This document shows, piece after piece, positions 32,940-45,365 of a stretch of 64,000 bases of DNA. The stretch lies in NCBI GenBank assembly GCA_029945375.1, contig CM057061.1, positions 1,798,001 through 1,862,000 on the forward strand, in the 5' to 3' direction. Numbering within the stretch: position 1 is the first letter of the stretch; every line of letters begins with the position of its first letter. The notes beneath the pieces were generated by a model, which worked only from the letters and a program-made list of their open reading frames with translations, made no database searches and was not told the DNA's origin. Position numbers and translations under genes: made by a program. The DNA is from Agaricus subrufescens. Lineage: Eukaryota > Basidiomycota > Agaricomycetes > Agaricales > Agaricaceae.

Positions 32940-33734
32940 CTGGTCTAATTGGATGAAGTGTTTTCTCGTAAAATGGTCAGGTTATATCTCTCACAATGAT
33001 CAGTAGTCTAGATCCAGGTTTTTATGACTACATCGTTCAGTATCATTGAGGTATCTGATAAATAGTGTTATCATAGTTAGAGTCGCTGGTAGTACTTGTG
33101 TTAACAACTTAACAACCTCTATATATCGTTATCATTGTGCGTCTCCTGTTATTCACTTACTCACTGTCTTACGAGCTCGTTTTCTACATGAGATAGTTAT
33201 CACTACAATCGTCAAGTTGGAATAGCCCAACCCGGGTAAAGCCATAGAGAATCTGGGATCCAGCAAGACTAGAGTCGAAATTGGAAAGCGATACTGTCCC
33301 TCATGAACTTATCAGCACTGATACACTTCGCTACTAACTTCGATTTGTTGAATAGACTAATCAGGGAGATGGGATAATATTCGGATAAGATGCTGGTTTC
33401 AAATGTCACTCAGTCAGAAGAAAAAGACAGGAGAAACACCTCTACCCTACTCGTCGCTCTCATCAGTTTGTTGAATAGAGCTACTTTTATCTATGTACAG
33501 CCTCAATGTCTTCTTCTGCTGTAGTGGTCAAGGTACTACGGACCCCTGCATGATCATATTCATCGTTCACCCTGGGGACGACATGATCTCTATCCCTGAG
33601 AGGTCAATGATTTCTCTGAGAGAACGTTACACTTCGGTGTCATGTTGGTAAATTAGTGATCAAGGTACATTGGATGATAACTGAATAACAACATCATTGT
33701 CAAGACACAGATCCCGAGTAGGCAAACACGGTCT
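32940..33734. other. Intergenic
   Basis: No open frame or RNA gene recognised. Confidence 0.5.
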
Positions 33735-34142
33735 TCATTCATTCTTTCCACCCTCCCTAGACTTCTGAGACTCCCTCTCAATTCTCTCGGCATTCCATTC
33801 ATAATTCTTCGTTCCTCCATATCTGTGTTCCCCTCCAGGGGGCGAATACGGTTCCTCCTTATCGACATTTGAATATTCGGTCGTGCGAGGCCCTGACCGA
33901 TTGTAGCCACCAGAGGAGACTTCATGACGGTCGCGGTCGCTTGGATTGAGACTTTCCTTGCGATCAACTCGCGACTGTCCAGAGGACGGGGAAGCTGGCG
34001 TGGGGTTGTGATTTTTTGGGTTATCTTCGCACTTCACTTCTCTGTCCCCTTTCCGAGCATGTGGTATGGTTAGAAGGCGAACGGTTCCGAGGATAGGAGG
34101 CGGCTTCATAATAAGTGCAGTTGAGAATCGTACGGACATCAT
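33735..34142 (-). CDS. Hypothetical hydrophilic protein
   Basis: A 135-codon open frame on the minus strand. The first 25 residues are Arg/hydroxyl-rich and weakly hydrophobic (MMSVRFSTALIMKPPPILG..), resembling a mitochondrial presequence; the rest is very hydrophilic with many Arg, Glu, Ser and Gly residues, and likely disordered. No family recognised. It may be a chance ORF; the coding-like composition and the neighbouring short hydrophilic gene at 34359-34635 on the same strand are the only support. Confidence 0.35.
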   Translation of the reverse strand: MMSVRFSTALIMKPPPILGTVRLLTIPHARKGDREVKCEDNPKNHNPTPASPSSGQSRVDRKESLNPSDRDRHEVSSGGYNRSGPRTTEYSNVDKEEPYSPPGGEHRYGGTKNYEWNAERIERESQKSREGGKNE

Positions 34143-34358
34143 GGTAGATTGAGAAGGAGGCGTGTGTTATCGCAATAACAGTTTGACGATACAGTAACAA
34201 TTATTTGGAAATGACGTCACATGCTTTCTCTGTACTTCTCCTTCTCTCTTTAATTGTACACAAGGGAAGCCACTATCATCACTTCTAATAAGGTATTTAA
34301 AGGATGGGATCTGGGGGACAAGCTCAATTCTACGCCCGTTTGTAACTTCTCGACTTAC

Positions 34359-34635
34359 CTGTCTGAGGTTGAGTGTCTCCTTGTCCACCCCTCTTCGAAG
34401 TATCATAATCTAACCTAATGAGAAATATACTCTATATTTTGTTCGAAAATCAATGCTCACCTTGAGGATTCCTACTTGCTGCCCCTGCTACTTTGTTTGC
34501 TCCAGGTTCCTTGGAACCATGTTTCAGCCTCTCTGCTTCACGTTTATCAAGCTCGTCATCGGGGATTTTCTGGGTGTTAGATTCTGGGAGATTATGAGGG
34601 TCTACTTGCTTGTTTCCGATGAAACTGGCTTCCAT
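34359..34635 (-). CDS. Hypothetical small hydrophilic protein, incomplete model
   Basis: Exon 1 34635-34461 begins MEASFIGNKQVDPHNLPESN and continues with a Lys/Glu-rich stretch; a GTGAGC donor joins in frame to 34409-34359 (..DYDTSKRGGQGDTQPQT) after a GTTAG acceptor, and a further GTAAGT donor follows. The last exon was not found. No known family; the composition suggests a small soluble stress-type or disordered protein, but that is a guess. Confidence 0.35.
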
Positions 34636-36256
34636 GGTGGTAGTTATGAAGTTCGTTTACGCATGCAGCCATTTTATTCTCGTAATCCCCCTGATTTTTG
34701 CTCTGACGTCATTAATGATGTCACGTAAGCCACTGCACCCCAGCGGCACATGCTCAGTGGGTTAGATAGAGCGAATCTGCGCTCGAGCCCACTTTAATGG
34801 CCAAATTTATCCCAAATGACGAGCGTTTTGTGGAACATAACTCTGTCTTAGAGGTCGTACTGCGCCATCGTAAGTTTACTCATTTGTCATTTGTCATTAA
34901 GCCTGTCAGGACGCATAGATTTTTTTCGCTCGTGCAGGCTGCAAAAAAAGCGACAGAAAATATGTTTCTGTAATTGCATGCCACAATTTACAAAAGTCCT
35001 ACCTCCTGTAGACACCACAGAGAATCAAAAATTCTAAAAAGAATTATCACCGTGCTCAAAGATTATACCGGGCGTCTAAAAGTAGCAACGGCAACGCCCG
35101 TGGCGTAGCCATTTGCCTCCTTAGCCTAGTCCCCCAGCAATCATGATCAGGGCCCGGGTTTTTTTCCAGCTTTTTCTTACGATTCTTGAGAGACAGGATC
35201 TTAAGTGCTTCGTAGAGATGCTGTATGCCCCATCTATCTTTCTCTCGCACACCTACGATCTAACTCTCTCGTGTGCCTTCTTGATACAATTTTGTCCAAT
35301 GCTCGGAGCTTGCATACAAAAATTGAAGGACATACGGTGCTGTTCCCACTCAATGTATCACCTGGATTCTGGGATCCAGCATGTGAATCCTCTGTAAGCT
35401 TCATCCGATATCATAATTCTTGAGGGTATACCAACATTTTCTTGAGGGAGAAGTGCTTAACAAAATATTCGTGAGCGAGGATACAGCTTGCTTTCACCAC
35501 AATCTCGGCTAGCTCCAGTGGGATTAGAGCTGGAGGTGAGGATCTCTTTGACATGGGTTAATTCACAGACGAATGTCAGAGTGTCGGAAACGGAGTTAGG
35601 TATAAGTCCACCGTGCTGTAGAGAAAACAGCGATAAGTTTCGATGCGATATTCCCCCTTGCAAAGCTGTAATACGCCATAGTAGTCTGGGGTAAATGATG
35701 ACAAGTATCATAGAAATGGGCTCGGATTATGTTTATGCCGTCCAGCGTACAAGCTAGAAGATACGTGGTCATGGGGTGGCGCCTTCGATTCGGAAAAGGT
35801 AGGGCATGCGATCAAATTTCCAGTTTTAGAGTGATTCTCTAGTATGCCAAGCTATCAAACTCATCTTTGCGCGGCATTACTAGATCTGTCAAGGAGTTGC
35901 TTGGGAGTTCGACTTCAATATCTGTCAACCCTGTGAGGGGTCACACTTCTCTGAGAAATATTTGGGACCTCTGAGTAACCCATTACCGAAAATGTTTGGT
36001 TCTGGGAATCAAACAGCTGATGAACGTAACCTAGGTCAGCTAAAAAGCATTTCTTGGGCCGGCACTTATTGAAGTAAGAATTGAACCGATATTATAGCAG
36101 CCCTCCTTTGCTTTCAAACACAATATACAAATTTTCCATAATATAGAGAAACTTTACAATTTTAAGCACTGATCTACCGCTTGTTCAACTCTCACTACAA
36201 AACAGGTCCAGCGCTTATTCGGGAGCTCACATGCTGCAGCTGCGGTTCGTAAACAC
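34636..36256. other. Intergenic
   Basis: No gene supported. Short frames on both strands (35056-35711) have no recognised motifs. Confidence 0.5.
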
Positions 36257-37046
36257 CTATTCCGTCTTCTCATTGACATAATGGCGTGCGAAAAGATCTG
36301 AATGTAAGTAGAATTGTAAGAAGAATACGTGGAACAAGGATTTTTGCCGCAACCGCCAATTTCTCACCGTTTTGTAACCAAAGAATCTGCCAGACGAGAT
36401 CAATCGACCAAACATTATAGCAACGGATATTACGAACCTTATTAAAAGCTCTCACCACAGCTACTTTGGTCTTGAGATCTAGTTCAGCGTGTTCAAGTAC
36501 GGCAGTGACAAGAAGATCTTCAACAAAACCTGAGATGGTGATTGATATAAATTACAGGGCGATATACAAAGCACTCGAGGTATACATACCCAAAAGAAGA
36601 CCCAGATGTGTATATTCAACTCTGAGAAGAGGCTTGTTGACGCGATGTTTGAACCCAGGTTCCGTCCCCGTGTGCATTATGGCAACTTTGTCAAAGTATT
36701 CCCATGATTTTGGATCGTCGTAATTGAGAGAGACGACTTTGACGAGGTAACTGGACAAGAAATCCTTGCGGAATTTGATCTGAGGGTGATCAAGGGTCAA
36801 TTCCTCGAGAGTTAATGGCGCCTCTCCTGTAAAACCTGTCTGGCGTGGAACAAAGGATCTAGCGGTGATAGTGTACTCGAACAATTTGACATAGACGGCA
36901 TCAACGACGACTGGGACAAGTGGAGCGACATACGGTTTCGCAGCATGGAGAGCTGCGGCATCGTCAGCCGTGAAGTTTACAAAGTCCCGGGTATAGTCAA
37001 CCCTAGAGGAGAGGGTTTGTAGAGACTCTGGAGTGATAGTGCGCAT
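36257..37046 (-). CDS. Fungal protoglobin-like haem protein
   Basis: Four exons: 37046-36590, 36529-36438, 36386-36368 and 36297-36257 (202 aa), all joins in frame, including a 19-nt microexon encoding ILWLQN. Begins MRTITPESLQTLSSRVDYT; the protoglobin-type features are FVNFTADDAAALHAAKPYVA, ..VVVDAVYVKLFEY.., DKVAIMHTG and VEYTHLGLLLG, where H147 is the likely proximal haem ligand, and the family ending ILWLQNDLFARHYV. Protoglobins are single-domain globins that bind O2, CO or NO; the physiological role of the fungal members is unknown. I chose ATG 37046 because the frame further upstream has only a GTG. A TATA-like ATATAAAG lies about 35-40 bp upstream on the minus strand. Confidence 0.8.
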
Positions 37047-37630
37047 GTCTGAATGAGTATACACCTAAATTCAATCCCTTTATATGTTTTTGACTCCGAC
37101 AGAACCGAGTATGATTCTGGTCAGGGGGTCTCTCGATCACGATCTGGATAGATGATGGCACTGCACTCCCTTGTTGGGATAATCGGATTTCTCCTAATCC
37201 GCTTCTCAGACATCCATGCGGCTGATACCGCCCGTCGAATATCTTTGGTTAAACGAAAGTACTTCGTCTGAGTTATTTTCATTTTGAGATTTGCAGAAGC
37301 CACATCCGAGAGGTTCCATACTATATATGGACCTGGTTTCATTTTCTCCCATTCACAGTGTGTATGTGTTATCACAACGTTACACTCCACACTCAACATT
37401 CTTTGGAATATTCTCAACAGCAAAGATTCTGCTTCGACGGAGCGATAGCCCTACTAGGTCTTATTGTCTTTAGGTTGTATCTCAGGCTGTCCAGAGATCA
37501 TGACTTCAAAGAATGCGATAGCATCACTGCTGCACGATAGTAATAAATGCTTACGGATAGTGCTCGATATCAACTGATCATTTCCTCCTTCATTGGTAGC
37601 TGTCATACTTGCAAGGTCCAATTGCATCCC
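37047..37630. other. Intergenic
   Basis: Promoter side of the protoglobin gene. No other gene supported. Confidence 0.5.
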
Positions 37631-38400
37631 TTACGTGACAATGAACCAATCTCCGGAGGAGTTAAGGTACATGGGGAACCATGCCCACTTATCAGCTCCT
37701 AAATAAAAATGAGCGTGTCCGTAAGCGTCTATGGGTAGCTTCACAAAACCGATTCTAATGCTGAGGTTTGTCCGAGCTTCAGGAGCATATCCAATAATAA
37801 CGAAAGCGGATAAAGGACACGGTAGCAACACCACAGACAAACAATAGCGTCGGACCTTGCCAAGCCTTTTCATTCTGACATAATCAGGAAAACCCTGAAG
37901 AAATTCGATCAGAAGTTCAATATTCAATGGTCGCCATTTTGCAACCAGAAGACCAAAAGGTAGAATCTGATGAATATACTGAATGCATGCTGAGAGATTA
38001 AATTATTGACTCTGTAACCGGCCTAAGATACAGTTGATTTGGTCTCCAGACCGAACCAGTAGCTTGAACGACAGCAGGGATCAGGGCGTCTTCCATAAGC
38101 TTGTGATACAAGTAAGGGGTCAGGAAAGGGCGGGGTTTGAACGCCTGGAGAAGAAAATGGGCCATGGCAGTGTATACATCTACTCGGAGGTCATGCCGGT
38201 CAGGTCCGATACCAGAACCCTCTGTGCCTGTGTATGTCCGAGCAACATAAGTCATGACAATAGCTTTGACGGGGTAATTGGATAGGAGAACATTTGGAAG
38301 CCTTATGTAGGGCTCTGTGTCTTTCGAACAATCATACTGATGGAATTGATTATAAAGGGGCTGGAAGTGTTGAAGTGCGAGAGGCTAACCAATTTTTTGT
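37631..38400 (-). CDS. Unrecognised gene or gene remnant
   Basis: Minus-strand frames look protein-like over about 770 bp: an upstream part (about 38390-37998) with YIRLPNVLLSNYPVKAIVMT, GTEGSGIGPDRHDLRVDVYT and a stretch ending WRPNQLYLRPVTES, and a downstream part (37960-37631) with ILPFGLLVAKWRPLNIELL and FYLGADKWAWFPMYL. They are separated by stops that could fall in introns (GGCAAG|GTCCGA near 37857 is a candidate donor). No start codon region or family is clear to me. It may be a decaying gene. Confidence 0.35.
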
Positions 38401-39877
38401 GTACACAGAGCGCCGATCCCGATTCCCGCTGTCAGGGGACCTGTGTATAGATTACATAACGTGCCCCATTTCCTTTTGCCGCATCCGTGAATCTGCCACA
38501 GTAACTTTAAAAGCCTAACATAAGTAGCGCATAGCGTGGGCGTTTACATTGAAATACGCGCAAGTTGGCCCTCGTTACTAGAGATTTTGAAGAGACATTT
38601 TTGAGTGATCGTTTCGCGAGTAAACAACCGCGGGGCATAGGATCAGCCGTAGCGTTGCGTTTGCGACCGGTTTCGCTGAATCTATCCTGCGCGATCCAGC
38701 CTCTAGGCCCGGAGCCAAGTAAGTATCGGTTGTACAGTAGTATATATTTATTCCACTCCCTGCACTTCATGACGCGGCCCTAGACCGGATAAATTGCCAT
38801 ACTGTCAAGGTGCAAGGCTGCGCACAAACAACACTGTGTCATCCTGTTCTGGAAATTAAATAATAGACAGGAAAATGGTGATTCATCCTTGGCCAAAGGA
38901 CTTTGACGGCCCGGGCATTGATGATGGTCCGATTGCATCCGATAGCCGCAGCGTCAACGTCCACGCACGGTCCAGCCTCCTCTGGCCCTCATTGAGTCCT
39001 TACCTCCTTGTGACTTGTTTATCCACTGTTTATCCTCGGTACATTTTGTATCAGAAGTGCCGTATCATCAATCATTTTGGCTGATCGGTTTTACTCCACC
39101 GAAATTCGAACCCTTCTCGCTCCAAAAAGGAAGCTGTCATATGAACAGTTCATTCTGAAGTCGTCTGAACCAAGTTACACTGTAATATCGACGTACAGAG
39201 GGCAATAGGGGAAACATGGACCCAACCAATGTATTCTGGGCTATCGCTGTCGTCATAAGTCTCTTAGACCTGCTCCACTCCCTGGCTTCTACTGGTTCCT
39301 TGATCTATCTTGGACTGCTCAATGTTTTTCCTATGGGGTTAAATCGGTTCAGATCTCCATATTCGACGGTCACCATTTCGTGGCATATCGGGAAGATTCA
39401 ATTGAACCGATCTCCCTCAATCTGATATTCGCTTAAAAGAGTGATAGCCAGTTCTTTTCTATCTCTTTTCCGTCAGCTCTCGATTCCATGATTAAATCTT
39501 CGCTCTGATATGTTTTAATCATGACCCCTGGCATGTACCTTGCGTATTTCATAATGTGGTATGAACTGCGCTCTGAAACCCCATACTTTAGCTGTCATCA
39601 TCACACTATGGGACAAGGGTGATTTCGTCACTCACGATACATCAAGAGTATAAATACTTTTGCTGAAGACCACTACATAGACAGAGAATAAAATGTTACA
39701 GTTGGAATACATGGGATGATGAGAAACACAAGAAGTAAGCAACATACTATATGACCAAGAAGGGGAATAATTATGGAAGAAAAAGCCTATAATTTTAGAA
39801 CAAGCGAAGAAGAAAACCCTCAGAGTGCCGTAACATCCCGGCCATACACGACTGTCTCCGTCTTAAGCTCGCGGCCT
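38401..39877. other. Intergenic
   Basis: No gene supported; several short frames lack recognisable features. 39700-39877 is presumably the 3' flank of the zinc-finger gene. Confidence 0.5.
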
Positions 39878-41174
39878 TCAAATGGAAGAGCCAGAAAAAC
39901 TACGATTGATGCGCATGTTCGAAGGATTTGACCTCAGCCTGGCGGAAATCGATCCCCGACTTGCGCCTTGAAGTTGACTTTGATCTTGATAACTGCGGCT
40001 GCCTCCACCATCTCGCTTCCCTGTTTGCTGCGAATCCTCTTGAACAGGTTTGGACCTCTTACGACGAGTTGAGCTGGAATAGGGCGAGCTGGCTGCAGTA
40101 TTTCCATGCATTGTCCTACGATGTTTGAGCCATAAACCAGGATAGTAATCATTTCGAGCGTCAAGCTTGATCCATTTATGACAAGGCCCGCATTTAACAC
40201 GTTTAGCCTCTACGTCGGAAAGCAGTGGGTCTTGCAAGAGGTACCCCCTCCGGACCCTCCAGTCCATCACGTTCTTTTTTACCTTTGTAGCCGACAGTTT
40301 CTCCCATTCGTACTCCATGTCAATCGGCGTCCGAGGATCTGCCGCCTCTAGGGCAGGGGATACGCTGGGGGATACATACCGATGAACAGGAGGGTGAAGA
40401 ATGATATGAGGTCTGGCCGTAGCGACGTTGGAAAGCGGAGGAGGAGAGCAACCGAGGGAAATTTCCTGCGGCTGAACACGTTTCCTCTTGCGGTCGAGGT
40501 TTGGAGGGAGTACGCAGGTGGAAGCAACAGAAAGTGATGCAGGTCTATCGATTGCACGAGCTTGCACAGACGATTCTGCTATCACCTGGCGCAGAGGAGG
40601 GAGTAGCTGTGGCCTATCCCGGTCGCACCTTTTCTGGGTCTCTGTGTCCCGATCACTGAACCGTTGTTCGATGCGCTTAGACAGAGAATATCTATGACTA
40701 GACGACTCGACTGTTAACAATGTTTTCGGTCTGGAATTTGTAACAGACGCCTCCGGCAAAGCAGAGGGATGCTGATCAGCTGAAGGGTGACCTGTCCCCA
40801 TGAGGTTCCGATCTTGGCGGGAAAGATTCCGGGGATATGGCGAGTAACGGACATTTTCCCTCGCATTCCCTGCCTCCTTCCAGCTGCCTTCGTGGCGCTC
40901 GAACAGGGTGCCACGAATGGCGGAGGTGGGTTGAATATTTCTAGAAGCGGACTTATTAGCGCGGCCCCATTTCGAGGTTTCATTGTTGTACTTACGCAAG
41001 TTTGTTTGGACAAGAAACATAATGGTCAGACACTACAGATGAAAAACGCTTCCAGAGCATTTTTCCATCGCCACCCGCCTCGTACTTCAACTTCTCGTAT
41101 TCGTATTTGTGGCCGCAGTTCACACAGCTATCGACGTTATAGGTCTGAGGTACGTGAGGATGTTGTCGGTCCAT
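39878..41174 (-). CDS. Zinc-finger protein, basidiomycete type
   Basis: Two exons, 41174-40996 and 40940-39878, joined across a 55-bp GTAAGT..TTCTAG intron (413 aa). Two Cys/His clusters are visible: near the N-terminus VDSCVNCGHKYEYEKL..HYVSCPN (about 16-58) and in the C-terminal half VKCGPCHKWIKLD..YYPGLWLKHRRTMH (CxxC..H..H, with W and LD positions typical of an agaric single-finger family). Between them is a long Arg/Ser/Pro-rich disordered part; a Trp-containing block (MEYEWEKLSATKVKKNVMDW) directly precedes the second finger. Likely a nuclear DNA- or RNA-binding protein; the target is unknown. The upstream open frame begins with TTG, so I chose the first ATG at 41174. Confidence 0.65.
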
Positions 41175-43404
41175 GGAGAAAAGCGGTGACAGGTGGTTGC
41201 CCGCTTCTAATGTGAGGGAATATGTCGACCTGGGGTCGTCGATGGAGAGAGTGAAGGGCAAGGAAGCAGTACGCTGGTGGTTGGAGGAGGAAGTAAGTGT
41301 AACGGTGAAGATTCCTCGTGGTAGCCTTATATATTAGTCGCGCACGAGCTACATACGATGTCACACAAGCGTATCGATTGATGTTTCTAGGCCTTGTTTT
41401 ATTGCAGTTTCTTCTTCATGATGCCCTTCATGGGGGAGTGGCACATCGTGGCGATGAGGACGTTAGCCTTGAAAATTTCCTCTCCTACATTTACCGCCAT
41501 TAAATGGCAACTTGCCATCAGGTCCGTGGATTCACTGTTGTGTACCGCGTGGCCATATTTTTGTACTATGAAGAGTCGTGGGCCGCTTGAGTAAAATGTT
41601 GAACATGGCGATAGAAAATAGGGCGGTGATTTTTTGATTTGTTTTATACGATAATGCCTCTTGAATAGGCAAAACAATCGTGTCAGCCAATAAGGCATCA
41701 TCTCCACATCGAACTCATCGAGTCACTCGTGACCCGGCGAATCTCATAACGCGGTGCGAGCTATTTCCAAGTATGGAATAGAATAGAGGCGGCGCGGTTG
41801 AGAAATTGTGGTACTCACTAATAATTTACCGAGTTGAAGCATAACATAACGCAGCTCAAATCCGTCCGGAATGTATGTAGATTGCCACGAATGCATTCGT
41901 GGTGCTGGTTCACCCATGCATGACAAAGTGTTATAAATAGACATTTAACCGCTTGATGTTACCGCCTTTGCCTAGCTAGTGCGTCATTTTTTGATGGGGA
42001 ATGCCGGAAGATGAAAAAAATGCGGGAAATGCCTGGTGCTTGTTGATGTGAACCCGCTTGTGTCTATAACATGCGAACAGTCTGAAGCCTGACAGTGCAA
42101 CAGGTGTGCGCTTTCAGAATCAGTATCCTCCTGCGTTTTTTGTCACCCTAAAAGTTGTGTCGCATCACTGAGGTATGTTCAGATAGGAAACGTTCGAGTC
42201 TCATTAGTACAGTAAAGAGTCAATGCTTCTGGTTCTCATGCTGCGAGTTGTGGCGATAGAACCTCGAGGGAATCATAGTATAAAGCCGACATGAACATGT
42301 TACATATCAATCAGGAACCCATCATTGGCGAATGACGACTTGCTAATCTTGCTAATCAGTATCATCGTATTCAATTTAGCCTAACACGTTGCGCTCAACA
42401 GGCTGATGCAGGAGGTAAGATATCATGCTGAGGCTTGGCCCTGGTCTCGGCCGTGCTGGAGTTTACTTGCCTTCAATGTCAAAGAGATCGCGAATGAGGA
42501 GTATGAAACATTTGAAAAGGCGGCTTTGATTAACTGGGTAGTCGTTTATTATCCTATCACCACAAAAACATTAAACGAATGTCTACGGAACTTGTGGGAC
42601 TTCCGTTCCGTTTGTTTCAACACTATACCACCTCTTCCGGCCTTCAATCGCCATAGTATACTCTGCAGAGCCCGATCCTTGGCGTCGGTATAATGAGTCA
42701 GGACGGTCATAAGGCATGGAGAAATTTAAAGGGGGGAAAATAATATTCATTTACGTCTCTGGGAAATGTTGTTCGCTTTTCGGAGGTCCGGGAAAGTGTG
42801 GAGAATCCGAAAATGGGTCGGACTATAAGTTTGTGTTACCTCCATATACCATTAGCCGGGCAACCACGTTTGCAGGATGGACACGCAAGCCAGCCAGTTC
42901 TGCCTGGTTTGTGAACGATCTGTGTGCTAAATTTGTATATTCGAGTGAAATTTATAGCAAGTGAAAGGGAGAGCAGTTGGAGCCCAGGGCCGGGTGCACT
43001 AGCATGTGCGACACGTGACATGCGAGGTGTCACGCGCGGATTCCGTAAGCTGCGAACTGCCTCAGAGCCGGATAGAAGAACTTCCACCGCTGTTCCGTGA
43101 TGGTCAGGCCCGGGTGAGCAGTGCAAATGGCCCTGTAGCTGCACTGCCAGCAGGGAACGGCTTCATCTGCAGCGGTAGCATACAAGGCCGGCTCTGAGGC
43201 TCTGGCGCTGCGGTCATTCGCGGAAATTGCCGGGCCACTACTCCGCTCGGCGACAGTGTGAATGATGGTTCAGGCTAGACCAAGTATAAAGTCCCATACT
43301 CGGAAATTTCTCTGAATCCTTCCTCCCACCATCGCCACAGTGTACTGAAATATCAAGGGCGTTCTGTGCTGTTAGCCACTGCTCTCTCCTCCAGTCCCTT
43401 CCCA
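41175..43404. other. Intergenic
   Basis: No gene supported. A plus-strand frame at 42406-42693 (95 codons, starts MQEVRYHAEAWPWSRP) is not recognisable. A TATAAA-like element near 43283 lies about 120 bp before the next gene's ATG. Confidence 0.45.
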
Positions 43405-44167
43405 ATGACCGAGTACGACTACTCCCCAGAAGCGTACGAGCGATACGTCAAAAAACAACAGGCTATTGCTCGATGGGTGGACAACACCAGCCTATACACG
43501 CCTGCTAACCCGTTTGTGCCTTTGCCGGACGTTTCCTCTTCTACGTATCGGTCACAGGACAGGGGATTGAATGTCGACTATGAACGCCCGTCTTCCTCTC
43601 GACGTTCGTACTCATATGACCCGGATGGTGGTCATCGTACCCAACACGCCCGTCAGGACCGACACAGGTCAAGAAAACATTCATCGCCAGCTTCGGCATC
43701 CTATATCTATTCATCTCAACCAGCACAAGGGCACAACGTCCAGCCTCGGATCTCTTATGGTCAAGGACAGCACCCTTGCAATGCTCCTGTCGCGAAACAA
43801 TACAATTCGCCCTATAATTCACCTTCCCGTACACCAACAGCGTCACCACCCCCGGAGTCTTCGCACAAGCCCCGATCAAGTCAACCAGCAGTTATACCCA
43901 TTAATGACGGGAAAGGGGGCTATTTCCTCATTCCACCAAAAGGAGCGACTTATCAAGCTGTTGTAAGTCTCTTAAGACCTTTGTTTTCTTTTATCATTTC
44001 TCATCACCATTCCATAGTATCCACAACAACCACCTCGAGCACAACCTTGGTATAAGCGAGTGTTCTCCCCACCGCCCGACTCCGGTAGTAGAAAGAGCAA
44101 GATTTCTAAAACCCGGCGCGACAGCAGCAGAAGTTCCAAGTCACTCTGGAGCTTGGATATCTACTAG
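43405..44167 (+). CDS. Small disordered orphan protein
   Basis: Two exons, 43405-43962 and 44018-44167, phase-0 join over a 55-bp GTAAGT..CCATAG intron (235 aa). The N-terminus MTEYDYSPEAYERYVKKQQA with ..RWVDNT..P.NPFVPLP matches the gene at 32259, defining a short conserved module. The middle is Ser/Tyr/Arg/His/Gln-rich and probably disordered. The C-terminal part has a second compact motif (PINDGKGGYFLIPPKGATYQ) and a basic Ser-rich end (..KISKTRRDSSRSSKSLWS..). No known domain; the paired modules suggest a small adaptor-like protein, which is inference. Confidence 0.65.
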
Positions 44168-45365
44168 ACAGTAACAGACCTTTTCCTTATAATTCTAATG
44201 TTACACACGTACCTTTGTTTTTTTCTTTCAACATCTTATTATCACTTATTGTCATCCCACACACGTTAGATCATGTTTTAGATTACGACTTCACGCCTCG
44301 CCATCTTATCGATGGTACGATGATTAATATTCCTCTATTTAGCCAAATAGAACTTGACTACGCAGCGAATCAACAGCGAATCGGATGTACAAAGTAGTCT
44401 AGTGCCGTGGGTGCCAGTCATTGCAAATACAGGATGAATCTCTCTTTAATGTATTGACAATTGACGTTCACGATACTTTCGAACTGGAGTGATTCCTCAA
44501 TGAAGCTTCGTTTCTGTTGTCATACGTAGTCTGAATCGGTTGGGCGGATAGAAACGTCATGTTGATTTTCACATGTGCATCATGCCAGTTAACTCATGAA
44601 CAACATGCCAGAAGAAGAAAGTCTGGCAACAGTGCAACGCTTTGTCACCTGAGCGGTAGCCGTTGCATAAAGTAACGTATCGGAAGTCTGTATCCATCTC
44701 TTGGTTACTGTTTAGCTATTCCTCCTGAAAACGTCATACGGAGAAATTGGGCAAGGGGAACGAAATATGGGGAAGAGTTTTGATTGATTACAGAAGAGAA
44801 GCACTGCGAGGTTCCTGAAATATTGAGTGATATGATGTCCTCTGGACCAGACTGATTAAATATATGTGAAGCTTCGGTGTACTAGATCCTGATAACCTGG
44901 CACCATACTATCAGTCCTATACGGCTCAACGGTTTCAAGATAATTCGGCATGAATTGTTGAAGCGTGAGACACTCAGGATACCTCAAGCTATGTAGATAT
45001 GAAGCATGATCCGGGTCTTCTTTATTTGGTGAGTCGTCCTTCTGATGAGCTAGGAGATATCTTCGGAGAGACTACGGTACCGTTGAGCCTTTTAACTCTG
45101 TTTCCCCAAGCATGGACTGATGATCGCGTGATGTATACTCAGGAATCATTTTCCGATGTTCATGCGTCTTGTCTCCTTCGCCCCGTCCCTTCCTCCCGGT
45201 AGATATCAGCTTCATGACCAACTGCCAAGTGTTCTTCACTGTGGGGCACCGAAATTCCCGCGGTGGCCGACGGTCGGCTGATGCTGCGATGTCTGGAAGG
45301 GTGATCGAACGTGATATATACCGCTTAATCGCATTGCAAGTTAGAGCATCGTTGTCCCCTCCAAG
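44168..45365. other. Intergenic, promoter of the AA9 gene
   Basis: No gene supported. A TATA-like GATATATACC lies at about 45312-45322, roughly 45 bp before the AA9 start codon. Confidence 0.5.

Noticed and set aside
43541..43879. Antisense ORF in the 43405 gene
   Set aside because: Shadow of a low-complexity coding exon; the plus-strand model has a coherent intron and stop.
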